NCBI GenBank assembly: GCA_025618425.1
Contig: CM046849.1
Location: forward strand, 28,026,867-28,090,866
DNA length: 64,000 nt
Direction: 5' to 3'
Source of the DNA: Heliocidaris tuberculata
Lineage: Eukaryota > Echinodermata > Echinoidea > Camarodonta > Echinometridae
In this document: positions 33,207-44,800 of the stretch, piece after piece
Position numbering within the stretch: the stretch's first letter is position 1
Layout of the letters: every line of letters starts with the position of its first letter
Made by a program: the position numbers and the translations under genes
The notes under the pieces: generated by a model
The model's input: the letters and a program-made list of their open reading frames with translations, nothing else
Told to the model about the DNA's origin: nothing
Databases searched by the model: none

Positions 33207-33905
33207 GGGGTTAACCCGGCTCTAGGGCAAACTCGGCACTGAGCGGTGACTATATGTTTTAAGAGTTGAAGTCCACGCTATGCACCGTACCCTTTTTAAG
33301 CCTTAAATTTCATGTTTTGTATAATTTTACTTTCTTGAATTTATTATGTAATTTTCAACATTTCTTCTTTGCCACTAACGCCGGGACCATCAATATATCT
33401 ATATCTGGGGCTGTGTCAATTTTGGCCTGTCACGACCTCCAAGTTGAAGAGGTAAAAACTCCAATATAATTGGCAAAATTTTGAGAAATACATTTTAGAA
33501 TGATAGAATATCTAATTTCATGCCAGATCCTTTGATAGTGAAATTTTCAGGCTGTTTTTGGTTGGTGATCTTGCTCCTCTGCCGCACACTTACGGGCAAG
33601 ATATCACACACTTGCTATGCCTATGGGAGGCAATTGCTCACTGTATTGTATGAAGTTACAGACTACAGAGTGTGAGGTTATCTCCAATAACCGGGCAATA
33701 ACCTCGCATAAGTGTGAGTGCTTCTTTGCTAATCATTTTAAGTTACACATTGATACCAAATAATTTGAATTTAAGTGTTTCGAAATGTGTAATTAATGCA
33801 AAATTCAACACAAGTGTTTGCGATCAATTTAACTCTCTGGGCTCACTCAGCCGCGTTTTTCCGCCAAGGCCGAGTTCGCCCCAGTGCCGAGTTAGTCCGG
33901 ATCCG
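33207..33905. repeat. Segment bracketed by inverted AACTCGGCACTG repeats
   Basis: The left edge AAACTCGGCACTGAG (with upstream GGTTAACCCGGCTCTAGGGC) is inverted relative to the right edge GTTCGCCCCAGTGCCGAGTT. A related internal palindrome (GGGTTAACTCG ... GAGTTAGCCCG) occurs at 35058-35120. Confidence 0.55.
33405..33720 (+). repeat. Duplicated segment, copy A
   Basis: Shares with 38035-38290, in order: GTCAATTTTGGC, TCACGACCTC-like, CAATATAATTGGCAAAATTT, TTTCATGCCAGAT, GCTGTTTTTGGTTGG, TCTTGCTCCT and AATAACCTCGCAT. Confidence 0.65.
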
Positions 33906-34354
33906 ATGGGGGGACCTAAAGCTATGCGCTTTGTTTCCAGCCCCTAAAAAGTCATTTTATTTAGGGGTTTATCCGAATTTCTTTAAATATCGTGGTTCTT
34001 CATATATATCGAAGTTAAAGTGACAGTAAATTGAAGCTCCTAATGGCGCCATCTTTCGACAGGATTTGATAAGTGTCTGTGCCTCTAATTTTCCCATCAT
34101 GCCCCATTCTAGTTTGAAGAAGCTTAGAATGTATAGATCTGTAGGCCATTTTCCACATGTGCAACGTCAAAAATAATAGTTTAAAATACAAAATATGCCT
34201 TTTTTCCAAACAGCTGTTTGTCGAAATTCAAAATAAAATGCAATCAATTTTAAAATTATAATCTCAATTTGGTGGTTACTGTAAGGTGGCGCTGTTCAAG
34301 TTTTGCCAGTTTAATGCCATTTTTAATCGCTGAGAAAATTATGACAGAAGAATG

Positions 34355-34712
34355 TCAATAACACTCATTTTCATTCAAGTCGATGTCGATCGATGCCCGT
34401 GCGAAATTTTGTTCAACAAAATGAAAGGGTCCTATATAGCTACGCACACATAATAAATGAATGCAAATCTTGATTTTGAAGCTGACTGATGTGAATTTCA
34501 GCCCCGATTTCTAATTAGTGATAATATTACAAAAAACAAAGGAAAATTACTCCTTCTTTTTGGCGAACGTAAATTTGATAATCTCGTTGCTCAGTCACAC
34601 CAAAAGTTTGGCACATTGAACGCGTCGCATTTCGCGTATTTGCGGGTGCGTAGCTAGCTTTAGTTTAGGACCTGCGTAGCTTTAGGACCCCTTATCATAC
34701 AGTCTGTACTAC
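34355..34712 (+). repeat. Dispersed repeat R1, copy B
   Basis: About 360 bp homologous to 27690-28076 in the same orientation, ending TAGCTTTAGGACCCCTTATC. Short terminal relics of the same motif appear near 27190 and 37690. Confidence 0.75.
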
Positions 34713-34742
34713 TGTAGTCTGCAGGAATTACATGTAGCTGCT

Positions 34743-34881
34743 GGGGAGCGTTTTCATCAAGCATTTTGTCAGTGATTTTTACTGACAAATTTGCTCTCAG
34801 CCAATCAGATGCAAGGATTTCAGTAGCTTATAACACTTGTCGGATAAAATATCCGACAAATCCTTTCATGAAACGCTCCCC
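34743..34881. mobile_element. MITE with GGGGAGCGTTT ends, chimeric copy
   Basis: Ends GGGGAGCGTTTTCATCAAGC and CCTTTCATGAAACGCTCCCC, with CTCAGCCAATCAGATGCAAG in the middle. The left half matches the copy at 48240 and the right half matches the adjacent copy at 34883. Confidence 0.85.
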
Positions 34882-34882
34882 T

Positions 34883-35021
34883 GGGGGGCGTTTCATGAAA
34901 GGACTTGTCAGATATTTTATCCGACAAATTTGCTCTCAGCCAATCAGATGCAAGGATTTCAGTAGCTTATAACAGTTGTCGGATAAAATATCTGACAACT
35001 TCCTTTCATGAAACGCTCCCC
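34883..35021. mobile_element. MITE with GGGGGGCGTTTCATGAAA ends, tandem copy
   Basis: Directly abuts the previous copy. The inverted ends and the inner arms around CAGCCAATCAGATGC (TTATCCGACAAA / TTGTCGGATAA) form a near-perfect foldback. Confidence 0.85.
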
Positions 35022-35153
35022 AGATCTCCGCCCCGAGCAGAGGAAGAAGAAGAAATCGGGTTAACTCGCACTAGGGCGAAGTCGGCCCTACCGGAAATGC
35101 GAGGCCGAGTTAGCCCGAAGAGGCTGAATCGATCATGAAATACTAATCCGGTG

Positions 35154-35777
35154 CAGTGTTGCCAGGTGTACATTAATTGATGTATTTGTACGATAATTTG
35201 GCCCTCTGTACGATCAGTAATTCCAAAAAAGATCAAATGTACGATAATTTTACATTTTTGCAATTTAAGAAGATAGGTGTACTAGTAGGCCCTATTTTTA
35301 ACCTTTTTGGTAACCACTGTCTCTAAAAAAAAAAAATTTCCAAACATATAGGAAGCCTCTCTTGTAATTTTCACACACGGAGTTATGCTTTCACGCCATA
35401 CGTCGAGTACGACTCGAGTGCAGAGCATTTTCATGTTATCCTTTATTTCCTTCATACTCATTAACTGTTGACCTATATACCAGACATAGTTCTTTTAGGT
35501 TGATTTTATACTTTCTAGCTGTACACAAACTATTTTTTCAGGTGATTGGTACACTTTAATATCGCATGGTATTAGTATAGTTTGCTGATCATGAATTTTG
35601 CGGGATCGTATCTTGCCTTCTGCTCGGACATTTTTTTTTTCATATGGTACAGTAACAGTTGGTAATTCCTCATTTTCCTGTGAGATACAGAGTCAGCTAT
35701 ATGTACAATAATTTTTTCTAAAAAATAATTTTGAGTCTTGGATACGATAATTTAACATTTTGAACCTGGCAACGCTG
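35154..35777. mobile_element. hAT MITE with perfect 8-bp target site duplication
   Basis: 624 bp bounded by CAGTGTTGCCAGGT and ACCTGGCAACGCTG (13 of 14 matching). It is flanked on both sides by the identical 8-mer ATCCGGTG (35146-35153 and 35778-35785). No transposase is encoded. TACGATAATTT-like motifs recur near both ends. Confidence 0.9.
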
Positions 35778-36126
35778 ATCCGGTGTAACTGGTGTACATG
35801 TAAGTTTTCGTTCACTCACAGGACACATGCATTTTGATTACTAAGTAGATCTGCTAGCTAAGAATACCTTTTTTAAGCATTCTTTTGATAGAATTGTATG
35901 AAATACTTATTTTGAAGATAATCTTGCAATTTTATTGAGCTAATATCATATTAAAGTGACATTTTAGGCCGTTTGATCACAGTCATAATAGTCAATTTCG
36001 AATCGAATGCCAATTGCATTGACAGCCAGAATCTTGATCTTGATCTTGAATGGTATAGCTCTACACTCCTGTGGAGTATTTAGCGAGTCATTATTACCAC
36101 AGAAGATATGAATGTATAGTGCTAGA

Positions 36127-37083
36127 AATAATACTCCGATCAGAGTCATGATACGTTTCAAATTTTCGACCTTTTATTTCAGATCATCTTCAGGAACTAA
36201 AACATAGTGAACATGAACTGTTTCTTTATCTAGTCTGGAAGTTTGACAGTTGACATCAAGTGAACTCACTCAAATAAATTACAAACAGAAACAAACTTCC
36301 AGACTATATGTAACCAGGCACCGCAAAACCACCAAAAAGCCACACTGTGTGATCTTCAGTTAGAGCTCAATCAATGTGTTTTTGGTTGGCATGGTCAAAT
36401 TTTAGTTTTGGGTATTTCCTGAAAGAGTATACTTTTTTCTATGTAATCTAAAAATTTGGAGGCACCAAACAATCTAAAAGTGGTATTTTTGGCAGTTTTT
36501 TTTATTAGACTTATGTGTGTCTTCTCTGGATTTTGTTGTATTACTTTTCTTTTTTACGACCCTGAATACTTGTCTCATTTTGATCTCCCATAAATTTTAA
36601 AGAGAGTAAGTTCTTGCATTGATACTTGTGAACTATGATGAAGAGGATATGCCTAATTAGAATACCAAGTTTTAGGACAATCTGATAATCCCTTCATAGA
36701 AATTTTCAATGAGTTCTAATCCTCCTTTTGTCACTTTAACACAACACCTTGCAAGTCAGAGTGGTTTTGCAAACTTTAAACCCTTATTTCTCAGAAGTAA
36801 CATTCTGAGGGAATGTGCATTCTACTCTTTGTACAGTGAGTTAGGAACATCCAATGCTAATGAGTTTTATATATCATTTTAAAGCTGAGAATCTCCTCTT
36901 TTAGAATCAGACCTTAACTAAAAATTGATAACTGGCGACTTTTTGGTGGTTTTGTGGTGCCTGGTCATATATATGAACAGTTCATGTTCACTTATCTTTT
37001 AGTTCCTGAAGATGACATGGATGATCTGTAATAAAAGGTCTGAAATTCGAAACTCATCATGACTCTGATCGGAGCATTATTTA
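36127..37083. mobile_element. Inverted-repeat element with CTGAAGA...GAAA ends
   Basis: The left arm (36127-36221) and right arm (36974-37082) are inverted copies (GATCAGAGTCATGATACGTT against ACTCATCATGACTCTGATC; AACAGTTCATGTTCAC). A second inner pair is AACCAGGCACCGCAAAACCA / TGGTTTTGTGGTGCCTGGT. The interior lacks ORFs. The arm design resembles non-autonomous Penelope-like or foldback elements, but the class is uncertain. Confidence 0.65.
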
Positions 37084-38034
37084 TTAATATTACAGTACGT
37101 TGACATGTACTGTAATATTAAATCAGGCGTGTGTGTGTGTGTTTAGGACTTTAAGTGTCATCTGTTGTGTCTGTTTCACTCTTATTTTGTAGGAACTAGG
37201 ATTAGTGTGAATGATTTGCGGGAGAGTTTCTGTTGGGTTTGCATTTTGAATTGAATTGTCTTTTCATGAATCCCATGATTGTAAACTTCTATTAACGTCA
37301 GTTATAACTTTACTAGAATACTACTAAGTTCAAGTACTAGCTGTAGCATGACTAGTACAAGTAGATCTAGTGAGTAGATCTCTACTAGTCTGATTGACTA
37401 ACCTCTTATGTGTATGTATGAGTGCTAAGTCAGTAGGTGTAAGTTTAAAGTTAGACATGTTTTTGCCTTGCATGGAAATGAGCATTTCAATTCTTCATTT
37501 TCATTTTGGTAGAGCCAAATTTGTAGCAGAATATATTGGAAAAAGCCCCTGAATCAGTCGTCCAGTATTATTTCATTAACCCATTGTCTACGGGAACTGC
37601 GTGGTTCCTGTATTTAGTCTATGGGAATGAGAAAATTCAATAATCAAGGGGTTAAATTCATTTTTATTCAGTCAAATCATTAGTGTTGCAGAATTAGGGG
37701 CTTTAGGGCTCCCTATCATACTAAAAATAGCCTGAAAATGCCACATGATCATAAAATCTCTCAAGATCCTATCAAAAGAAGTCTATTGAAATTATATGTA
37801 TTCTGATCTATTCTGAAGACTGAAGTGTTACTTGTTTTGTTCTTTTTTAGTAGCAACAACTGGTTGGGATTCATACAGAATAGAAATGGTTCACAGTTGA
37901 ATGTTTCAAAATAAATCTATATATATTGGCCTTTGAATTACATTTTACATCAAGATAAGAACATTCAAATAACTGCATTCACAACACTTGGAACCAAATA
38001 TGATATACTGGATCACTCATGGAACCATCACTTT

Positions 38035-38290
38035 GTGGAGCTGAGTCAATTTTGGCGGCAGTCGCAACCTCTAATTTAAAGCAAAAAGTAAAAACACCAA
38101 TATAATTAGTAAAATTTTGAGAAAATACTTCCTTCTACATTTTAGGATGAAAGAATATCTGATTTCATGCCAGATTTTTCAAAAGGGTCTTTATCATTTG
38201 ATCAAGTGATATTTTCACTCTCGGTTGTTTTTGGCTGGCAATCTTGCTCCTTTCCAGCACACTACAATAACCTCGCATTTGTGTGAGTGA
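38035..38290 (+). repeat. Duplicated segment, copy B
   Basis: Diverged copy of 33405-33720, ending ACAATAACCTCGCATTTGTG, about 430 bp upstream of the first coding exon of the sorcin-like gene. Confidence 0.65.
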
Positions 38291-38716
38291 TACTGGGTAT
38301 ACATTGTAGAAACCTCACAGAAACAGTAATCATAAATGATCAAATGAACTTCTTCTTCAGAACAAATGAGTATTTTGTTTCGCTTGTAAGTCAAGTAAAG
38401 GAAGCCCTGAAAAATATGGAATATTCAGACATTCATTTTTGTTTGCTTAAATTGTTTTATTTTTATACCAGGCTAGAGCTACATGTATGGTACATACAAA
38501 ATGAGTTTATGGATACCATAAAATTATTCTACTTTACTATGTAGGCAAGAGGTTCACCAACAATACTAGGCTATATAACATCACTTTGTTGAAGTAGAGT
38601 GGTTAAAAGACAAAATCTCCAACGACAAGCAAGCCCCTTCTTTGTGACTTTTTAGCTGTGCTCGGTAGAGCAAATGGTACATGTACATGTAATTTTGAAA
38701 TTTCTTTCGCTTTCAG

Positions 38717-38807
38717 ATCTACATTGTACAAAATGGCTTACCCTGGCTACGGAGCTCCACCACAACCAGGCTATCCAGGTGGTTATCCTGGTGCAGCACC
38801 TGTTCAG
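38717..38807 (+). CDS. SRI: Sorcin-like exon 1 (coding), Gly/Pro-rich N-terminus
   Basis: The acceptor is TTTCGCTTTCAG before ATCTAC. ATG at 38733; donor GTTCAG before GTAGGT; 25 codons. The 5' leader portion implies an upstream non-coding exon. Confidence 0.92.
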
Positions 38808-41800
38808 GTAGGTTGTACATCACGTGCTCTGGCGTCAGTTGATATGGCGACAATCGCTATGACCACAATTTTTTTTTCTTCAGTTGGTTTACTATGTCAT
38901 TTTTGAATGAGACATTCTTTTTATTGAGTTTGAGTTTATTAACAACATAAATGACACTATAATCATCAATATAAAGAGTGATAATGTTACATGAACACAT
39001 ACATTTATTTTACATTAAAAAGTAAAAATGGATTTACAATAATATGTAGTCATGTTTGTAGATCAATAAATAATCGAGTATGTGATTACACTTAACTGAA
39101 TGTTATACAGTTGCACTATTTATACTAAGATAAAGTTGCTAATTGGAACTAGAAGTTAGCACAAGTGCTAGTCGAGCCTAGTTCCTAGTTCTCATGTGGG
39201 TCTGAGCCAAAAGTAGTCAACATAAACCCAAATTTTCAATTTAAGATTTGTGTCTCCCTTTGTACATCACATGAAAAATGTACGTGTCTCATCATGACCA
39301 CGTTCCGTTTTTTTGAAAATAAGCTTTAAAATGGAAAAAAGCGCCCTCAGAGCGCAACGGGACGGAATTACTAGAAAAAGCAATTAAGTAAAAATTGCAA
39401 GGGCATTTGAAAAATAAAGTTTTTAGTTGGAATACTATATGCAATATTATTCAATGCCCAATGCCAGTTTTGGCAATATTCTGTTATAATTGGGTTAAAA
39501 TTTGAACTTTTTGGTGAAAAATTGTATTTTTGGGCACTTTGACACCCTCTTTTTATTTTTTTGTCGGATAAACTGGAGTTCATAGACTGAGGTCTTATGA
39601 AGTATCAATGAACTATCGTACCATCACTTCTGTACCATCAAACTTGATTCCCTTATATTTCGAGAAGAATTGTGATGTGTTACTTTTTTTTCCGTCCTGT
39701 CACATTTAGTGGGTATTTGAGGGTTTTTAGACGCGACGGGACGGAATTTTGCATGGAAAGTACAGTCCCATGTATGTCATTTGATGAAAATATACTTTTT
39801 TAACCCTAGCAAGTTTTTATTCATTTAATTCGAATAAACAATAGAGATTGACACCTTTCTTACCTGAACAATTTAGTTCTACCACAATTTTTTTAGAGAA
39901 AAGAACTATTTGATGATATCAAAAATTTCTTTCCAAAATCCCAATTTGTTTTGTACATGGTACAAAAGTGTCCACCCTCTCCAGTGATTTTTATCTCTTT
40001 AATTTGAATTGGCAATAAAGTTTGCAACTTCCCTGTGCCTTAACATTTTAGTTCTACCATAGTTTTTTTTTTAAAGTGCAGTTGGATGATATTTTTTAAA
40101 AAAATTTAAATCCCCATTCATTTTGTACATGGTGCAAAAGTTTCCGTCCCGTCGCATTCCGTCCTGTCGCGCGACACCCATTCATCAATTTTCAAATTTA
40201 AAAAAAAATTGAGTGGGCCAAAATCTTAGCTTGATGTTTGAATGTCATGTGCTCTATCATACTAATAAAAACTCACAATACATAGCTAGTCTTCAATTTT
40301 AACTTCGATAGAATTTTACTTTGAATCTGTCTTACAAAATTTCACCATTCTATCGTTCCGTCCCGTCGCGCTGACAAAAAATGTTGTTACCATGGAAAGA
40401 ATTATGATCAGTCTTGTGTTTGTAGTGGAATTGTTCTTCAATGTAAACTTATTATATAAGTAAAGGTATGCAGCAAGTAGCATTTCTTATTTTCTTGTGA
40501 GGAGAATAAATCCTACTGAATTCCGTCCTGGCGCATTGACAGGACATAATACGTGTATCTCATAGTAGCAGAAACCCAAAAAAGCAAAGATTTTTGTCCC
40601 CACTTACATGTACTTCTGATCTTATTCTAGGCTCACAGTATTCATATTCTAGGCTTTGTCTTTACCAAACCACACATTGCTGTAAAGAATAGTTTGCATG
40701 TTGTTTTTTTTTCTCAGAAATGACTGAATGAAGGAAATGAGACAAGGAAACAGAAACATATGAAAAAAAGTTGCAACGTGCTTGAATATTGATACTTCCT
40801 TCTGCAACTAATAAATCACATTTTTCCTCCTCTCCTTCCAGGACCCATTGTATGGATATTTTGCTGGCGTAGCAGGACAGGTAGGTTATTTGTTTCTACA
40901 CTTCTGATTTGAAATTTAGAAAAGAGCCATGTTCGATTTGTAGGAAATGATCAAATGACTCACATGAACATGAAGAATTCAAATACCACAAAAAACTTAC
41001 ATGCAACTATGAAAAAAAAAGAAAAAAAAAGAATGAAAATCTTGTTTTTTTTCCTTAATCAAGGTCAGTGGTCATGAAATAATGAAATAGGAACATAATT
41101 CAATAGGGTTTTGAACATCATAAGCTGTTGTTTAAGCTCATGCCTCCACCCATTGCATTTTGGGTAATAATACCATACTTTCCGTCTTTAGTGTCTTTAT
41201 GACTACTCTGTGTGTGTTAGCAATCTATAAGGAAGTCTAGAGAATAATCTGGAAGCCTTTGCTACAACCATCCGTGTAGCAAAACATTCTGGCATAGCAC
41301 ATGGATCTCATTTTAAGGTGGCACATGAATATGGCTAAAAAAAATTTATTTCCTCATCCCGTTCCACTTTCTTTTTTGACTGTCTGCCTCCTTTTTCATT
41401 ATGTGATGTCTTTGTTTTAAATAAAGAAGAATCTCATGAAATCTAGGGATTTAATCTAGTTTAGTTTCTACCTGTTTCATGGAGAAAGGATTTTTTTTTT
41501 TTTAATATGTTAAAAATTGACCCCATAGAACTTTCAGTGACGTCAAAAATGCTATACAGACATTTTTTATAATAACGCAGACTAATCTTGGCCATCTTTC
41601 TCAGCCCGGAACCCTCACAGATTTGTTCACATAATAAATTAATTAGAAATAGATTAGAAGGCATAGTCCAAGCTGATCTCTAATAATAGACATGAGCAGA
41701 TAAACATGACACTTGACCTCTCTAGTGACGTTGTTCTCGATTTGTTTGACGTGTTTATTCTGGGTAAACAATTATACTCATTACTTGTTTAATGAATATG

Positions 41801-44800
41801 TTCAGAACTAGAAATATTTGAATTCCACTCCACAGGAAAAGTACTATGCATGTAGTACTGAAACTGAACCTGCATTTTGCAACAGATCACTGTTTTTACT
41901 GAGTAACTATATATATCCATGAGCCAATCAAATTTATGAGTATTTTTTATGAGTTTCAATAGTCTTCCTTGTTTGTCTCATATATGATTGCATGGTGAGA
42001 TAACACAATTTTTCTCTCGGGGAAATTTCAGTGAATTACACTTCCTCTGTACTAACCTCCATCGGCCATATTTCTTTATCATATATGCTGTTCAGAGGAT
42101 GGAATTAAGTATAGGGTAACAGTATCCATAACCCTAACCCTAATCCTAACTGTAACCCCATTCCCCAACAGTGCATAAATACAAAATAACTATGAAAGCA
42201 AAGGACCGATAGTGCAGATGACCACTGGGATATGATCTATCGAATAGCCCCAATATAAATAGTTTGTAGTGAAGTCTCTCAGTCTCACTCATAAAAGACA
42301 AAAACCAAACAGACATTGAAACGCACAAGAATTTTCACAGATTTTTTCTTCTATAATATGAATGGTATGTAGATTCAGTTATTGATTCAAATTATTTATC
42401 TAGAATACTAAAATTTGTTTTTAATAAAGCTTTGTAAGATTAAAATACAGCTTCATATCAGTACATGTATGTAACTATGTAAATGTATAATGGGGAGCCC
42501 TATGTCTGCGCATCTAAGATTTTGACCTGAAAACGAACAAAAATTTCTTTAATATTCCAGTAATGCCCAATTTTATATTGTTCCTGATATTCTTAAGAGT
42601 AAGTTTGCAAAAAATCTCATCAGAATTAGAGTAAGAACAATGCCATTTTCACAAAAAAACGGCAGCCATGTCATTTCAACATTGAAAAAACATTGGTGCC
42701 CATGTCTGCGCACTCATTCATTTTACACACAGTTCCGGAGTTTTGATGCGAAAGGCAACATTTTGAGGCTTGTAAATAAAATGTCTGAAATAAGACCTTT
42801 TTTCAATATTTTGACTCGTTTTTTGCATGAATACCTATCGCTGTGATAAAGATGAAAAATTTTGTGTTTGTTGCATGTTTTTTAAAATCAGAATCGCGCA
42901 GTTACGCGTCTGCGCAGACTTGGGCACTCTAGCCATACATGTACCTCAGTGTTTACTTGTTTCTGTTTCTCTTTACTCTCATGTAATAGGATCAACAGAT
43001 AGATCAAAAAGAGCTGCAGCAATGCCTGACCTCATCTGGAATATCAGGAAGCTACCAGCGTAAGTTTGACCTCAAGTGGTTTTCATCACTTCATACCATG
43101 TATAATGTTACATCATTTTGTTTATTCGAAAGTCTGTAACACCTTTCATAAACAACTGCCAGTTTTTGACGAGCCATCATGGAATAATCCTCCTACATCA
43201 TGGAATAATCCTGGAAGATTGTCATTTTTCCAGAATTATTAGTACCAATATGGTTGTATGCATTAATTTTATATTCACAATCATAAAGAGGTGTGCAAAA
43301 GACAGTCATAGTACATGACATCGCAATAATTTATCATCATGCATTTTTTTTCCCGAGTCAATGTACAGTTTATGCTCTTCATACTCTTAACCATATGAAT
43401 GTCACATGTAGCCTCTGGGATGATATTATGTCTTCTAATGATATGCAGCCTACTTTGGGGGTGCAATTTGCAGTTGGTCCCCTTTAAAACCGTTTAATCA
43501 TTACTCTATGTTTTTATAAATATTTCAATAATCATGTAGGTAAATAGAACACACAAACATAATGATACGCTCGTTAGTACCATTTAATAAAGAATTGGTG
43601 GAATTTTAATTGCTATTCGCTTTATTTTTTATCACATATTTAATCAATCCATTCAGCCTTGACATTGTAAATCAGTGTATCTTTACAAATGTAGCTTCAT
43701 GTACATGTAGCCATTTGTCTTATTCAGGCTTATGGTTTGTGCAGTTTCCATAGGTTAAACGAAGGAAAATTAGGCAAATCTGTGAACTTGAAAATTCTTA
43801 AATGTACTTTACCATTATGTTGATTCATCAATGACTGGTTAGAATTTACCCTTTCATGACATCACTCCACATTTTGTGGTTTGGCTCAATAACTTTTGAT
43901 TCAGAGCTCTAAAAAATATACCAGATGCATGAGTAGAAAAAGCAAAAATTTCTGCACACACTGTGTCCATTTTCGTTGCATGACCATATTGCTTTTGAAG
44001 TCAGGAATTTTAAAAAGGATAATAGGCTTTAAAAATCCTTAAATTGGCAACACATTAAGAGGTTAATAATCACTGTTTTTTAATCAAAATTGGCAATTTT
44101 TTCAACTTTTCGACAAAGTTCCTTACCATGTATATTGTTTTCAAAGACATTACACTTTATTCGAACCTTGTAGCACTAAATGAAAAATATTATTGTTGCC
44201 AATTTGAAGAACAAAATGTGATCAATTTAGCCCTGTAATAATTCCTGTCCTGAAAGGGTTAACCTACAAAGATGTGCAAATTTCATGTAAGTTTGTGTCA
44301 TGGTGAGAACTGATTTAATATAGGTTTCCAATGTTTTGTTAAATTTCGTTAGAAACAATGTTGTGCTTGCAGCGTTTTTTTAATGATTTACTTTTCAGCC
44401 TTCAGCATTGAAACCTGCACCTTGATGATCAACATGCTGGATGTATCCTTTTTAAAGCTTTAATGTACAGTTTTACTACCTTTTTGTCAAATTTGAAAAG
44501 TTTTTGAAAACTCTTCGTCAGATTTCTTTGATTTCAGTTGATAAATATAAAGTTATTAAAGCAGCTGTGAATTTTTTTCTCCTCTAATAGAATGCTGAAT
44601 AAATGAGAGGTAAAAAAATGTAATTCCTATGCCTGACCGGTTGCAACAAATATGTGTAAAACCAGCTGTCATTTAGTGCTGGAGCTCGTAACCCCAAATC
44701 CTGGTCTGGTCTGGCTCGTTAACGTATAAAAAATCCCTACAGTGTTCTGGACCTGTCCAGTAACTTGTTAAGGAGCACAGTTAAATTTGTTATCAAAATT

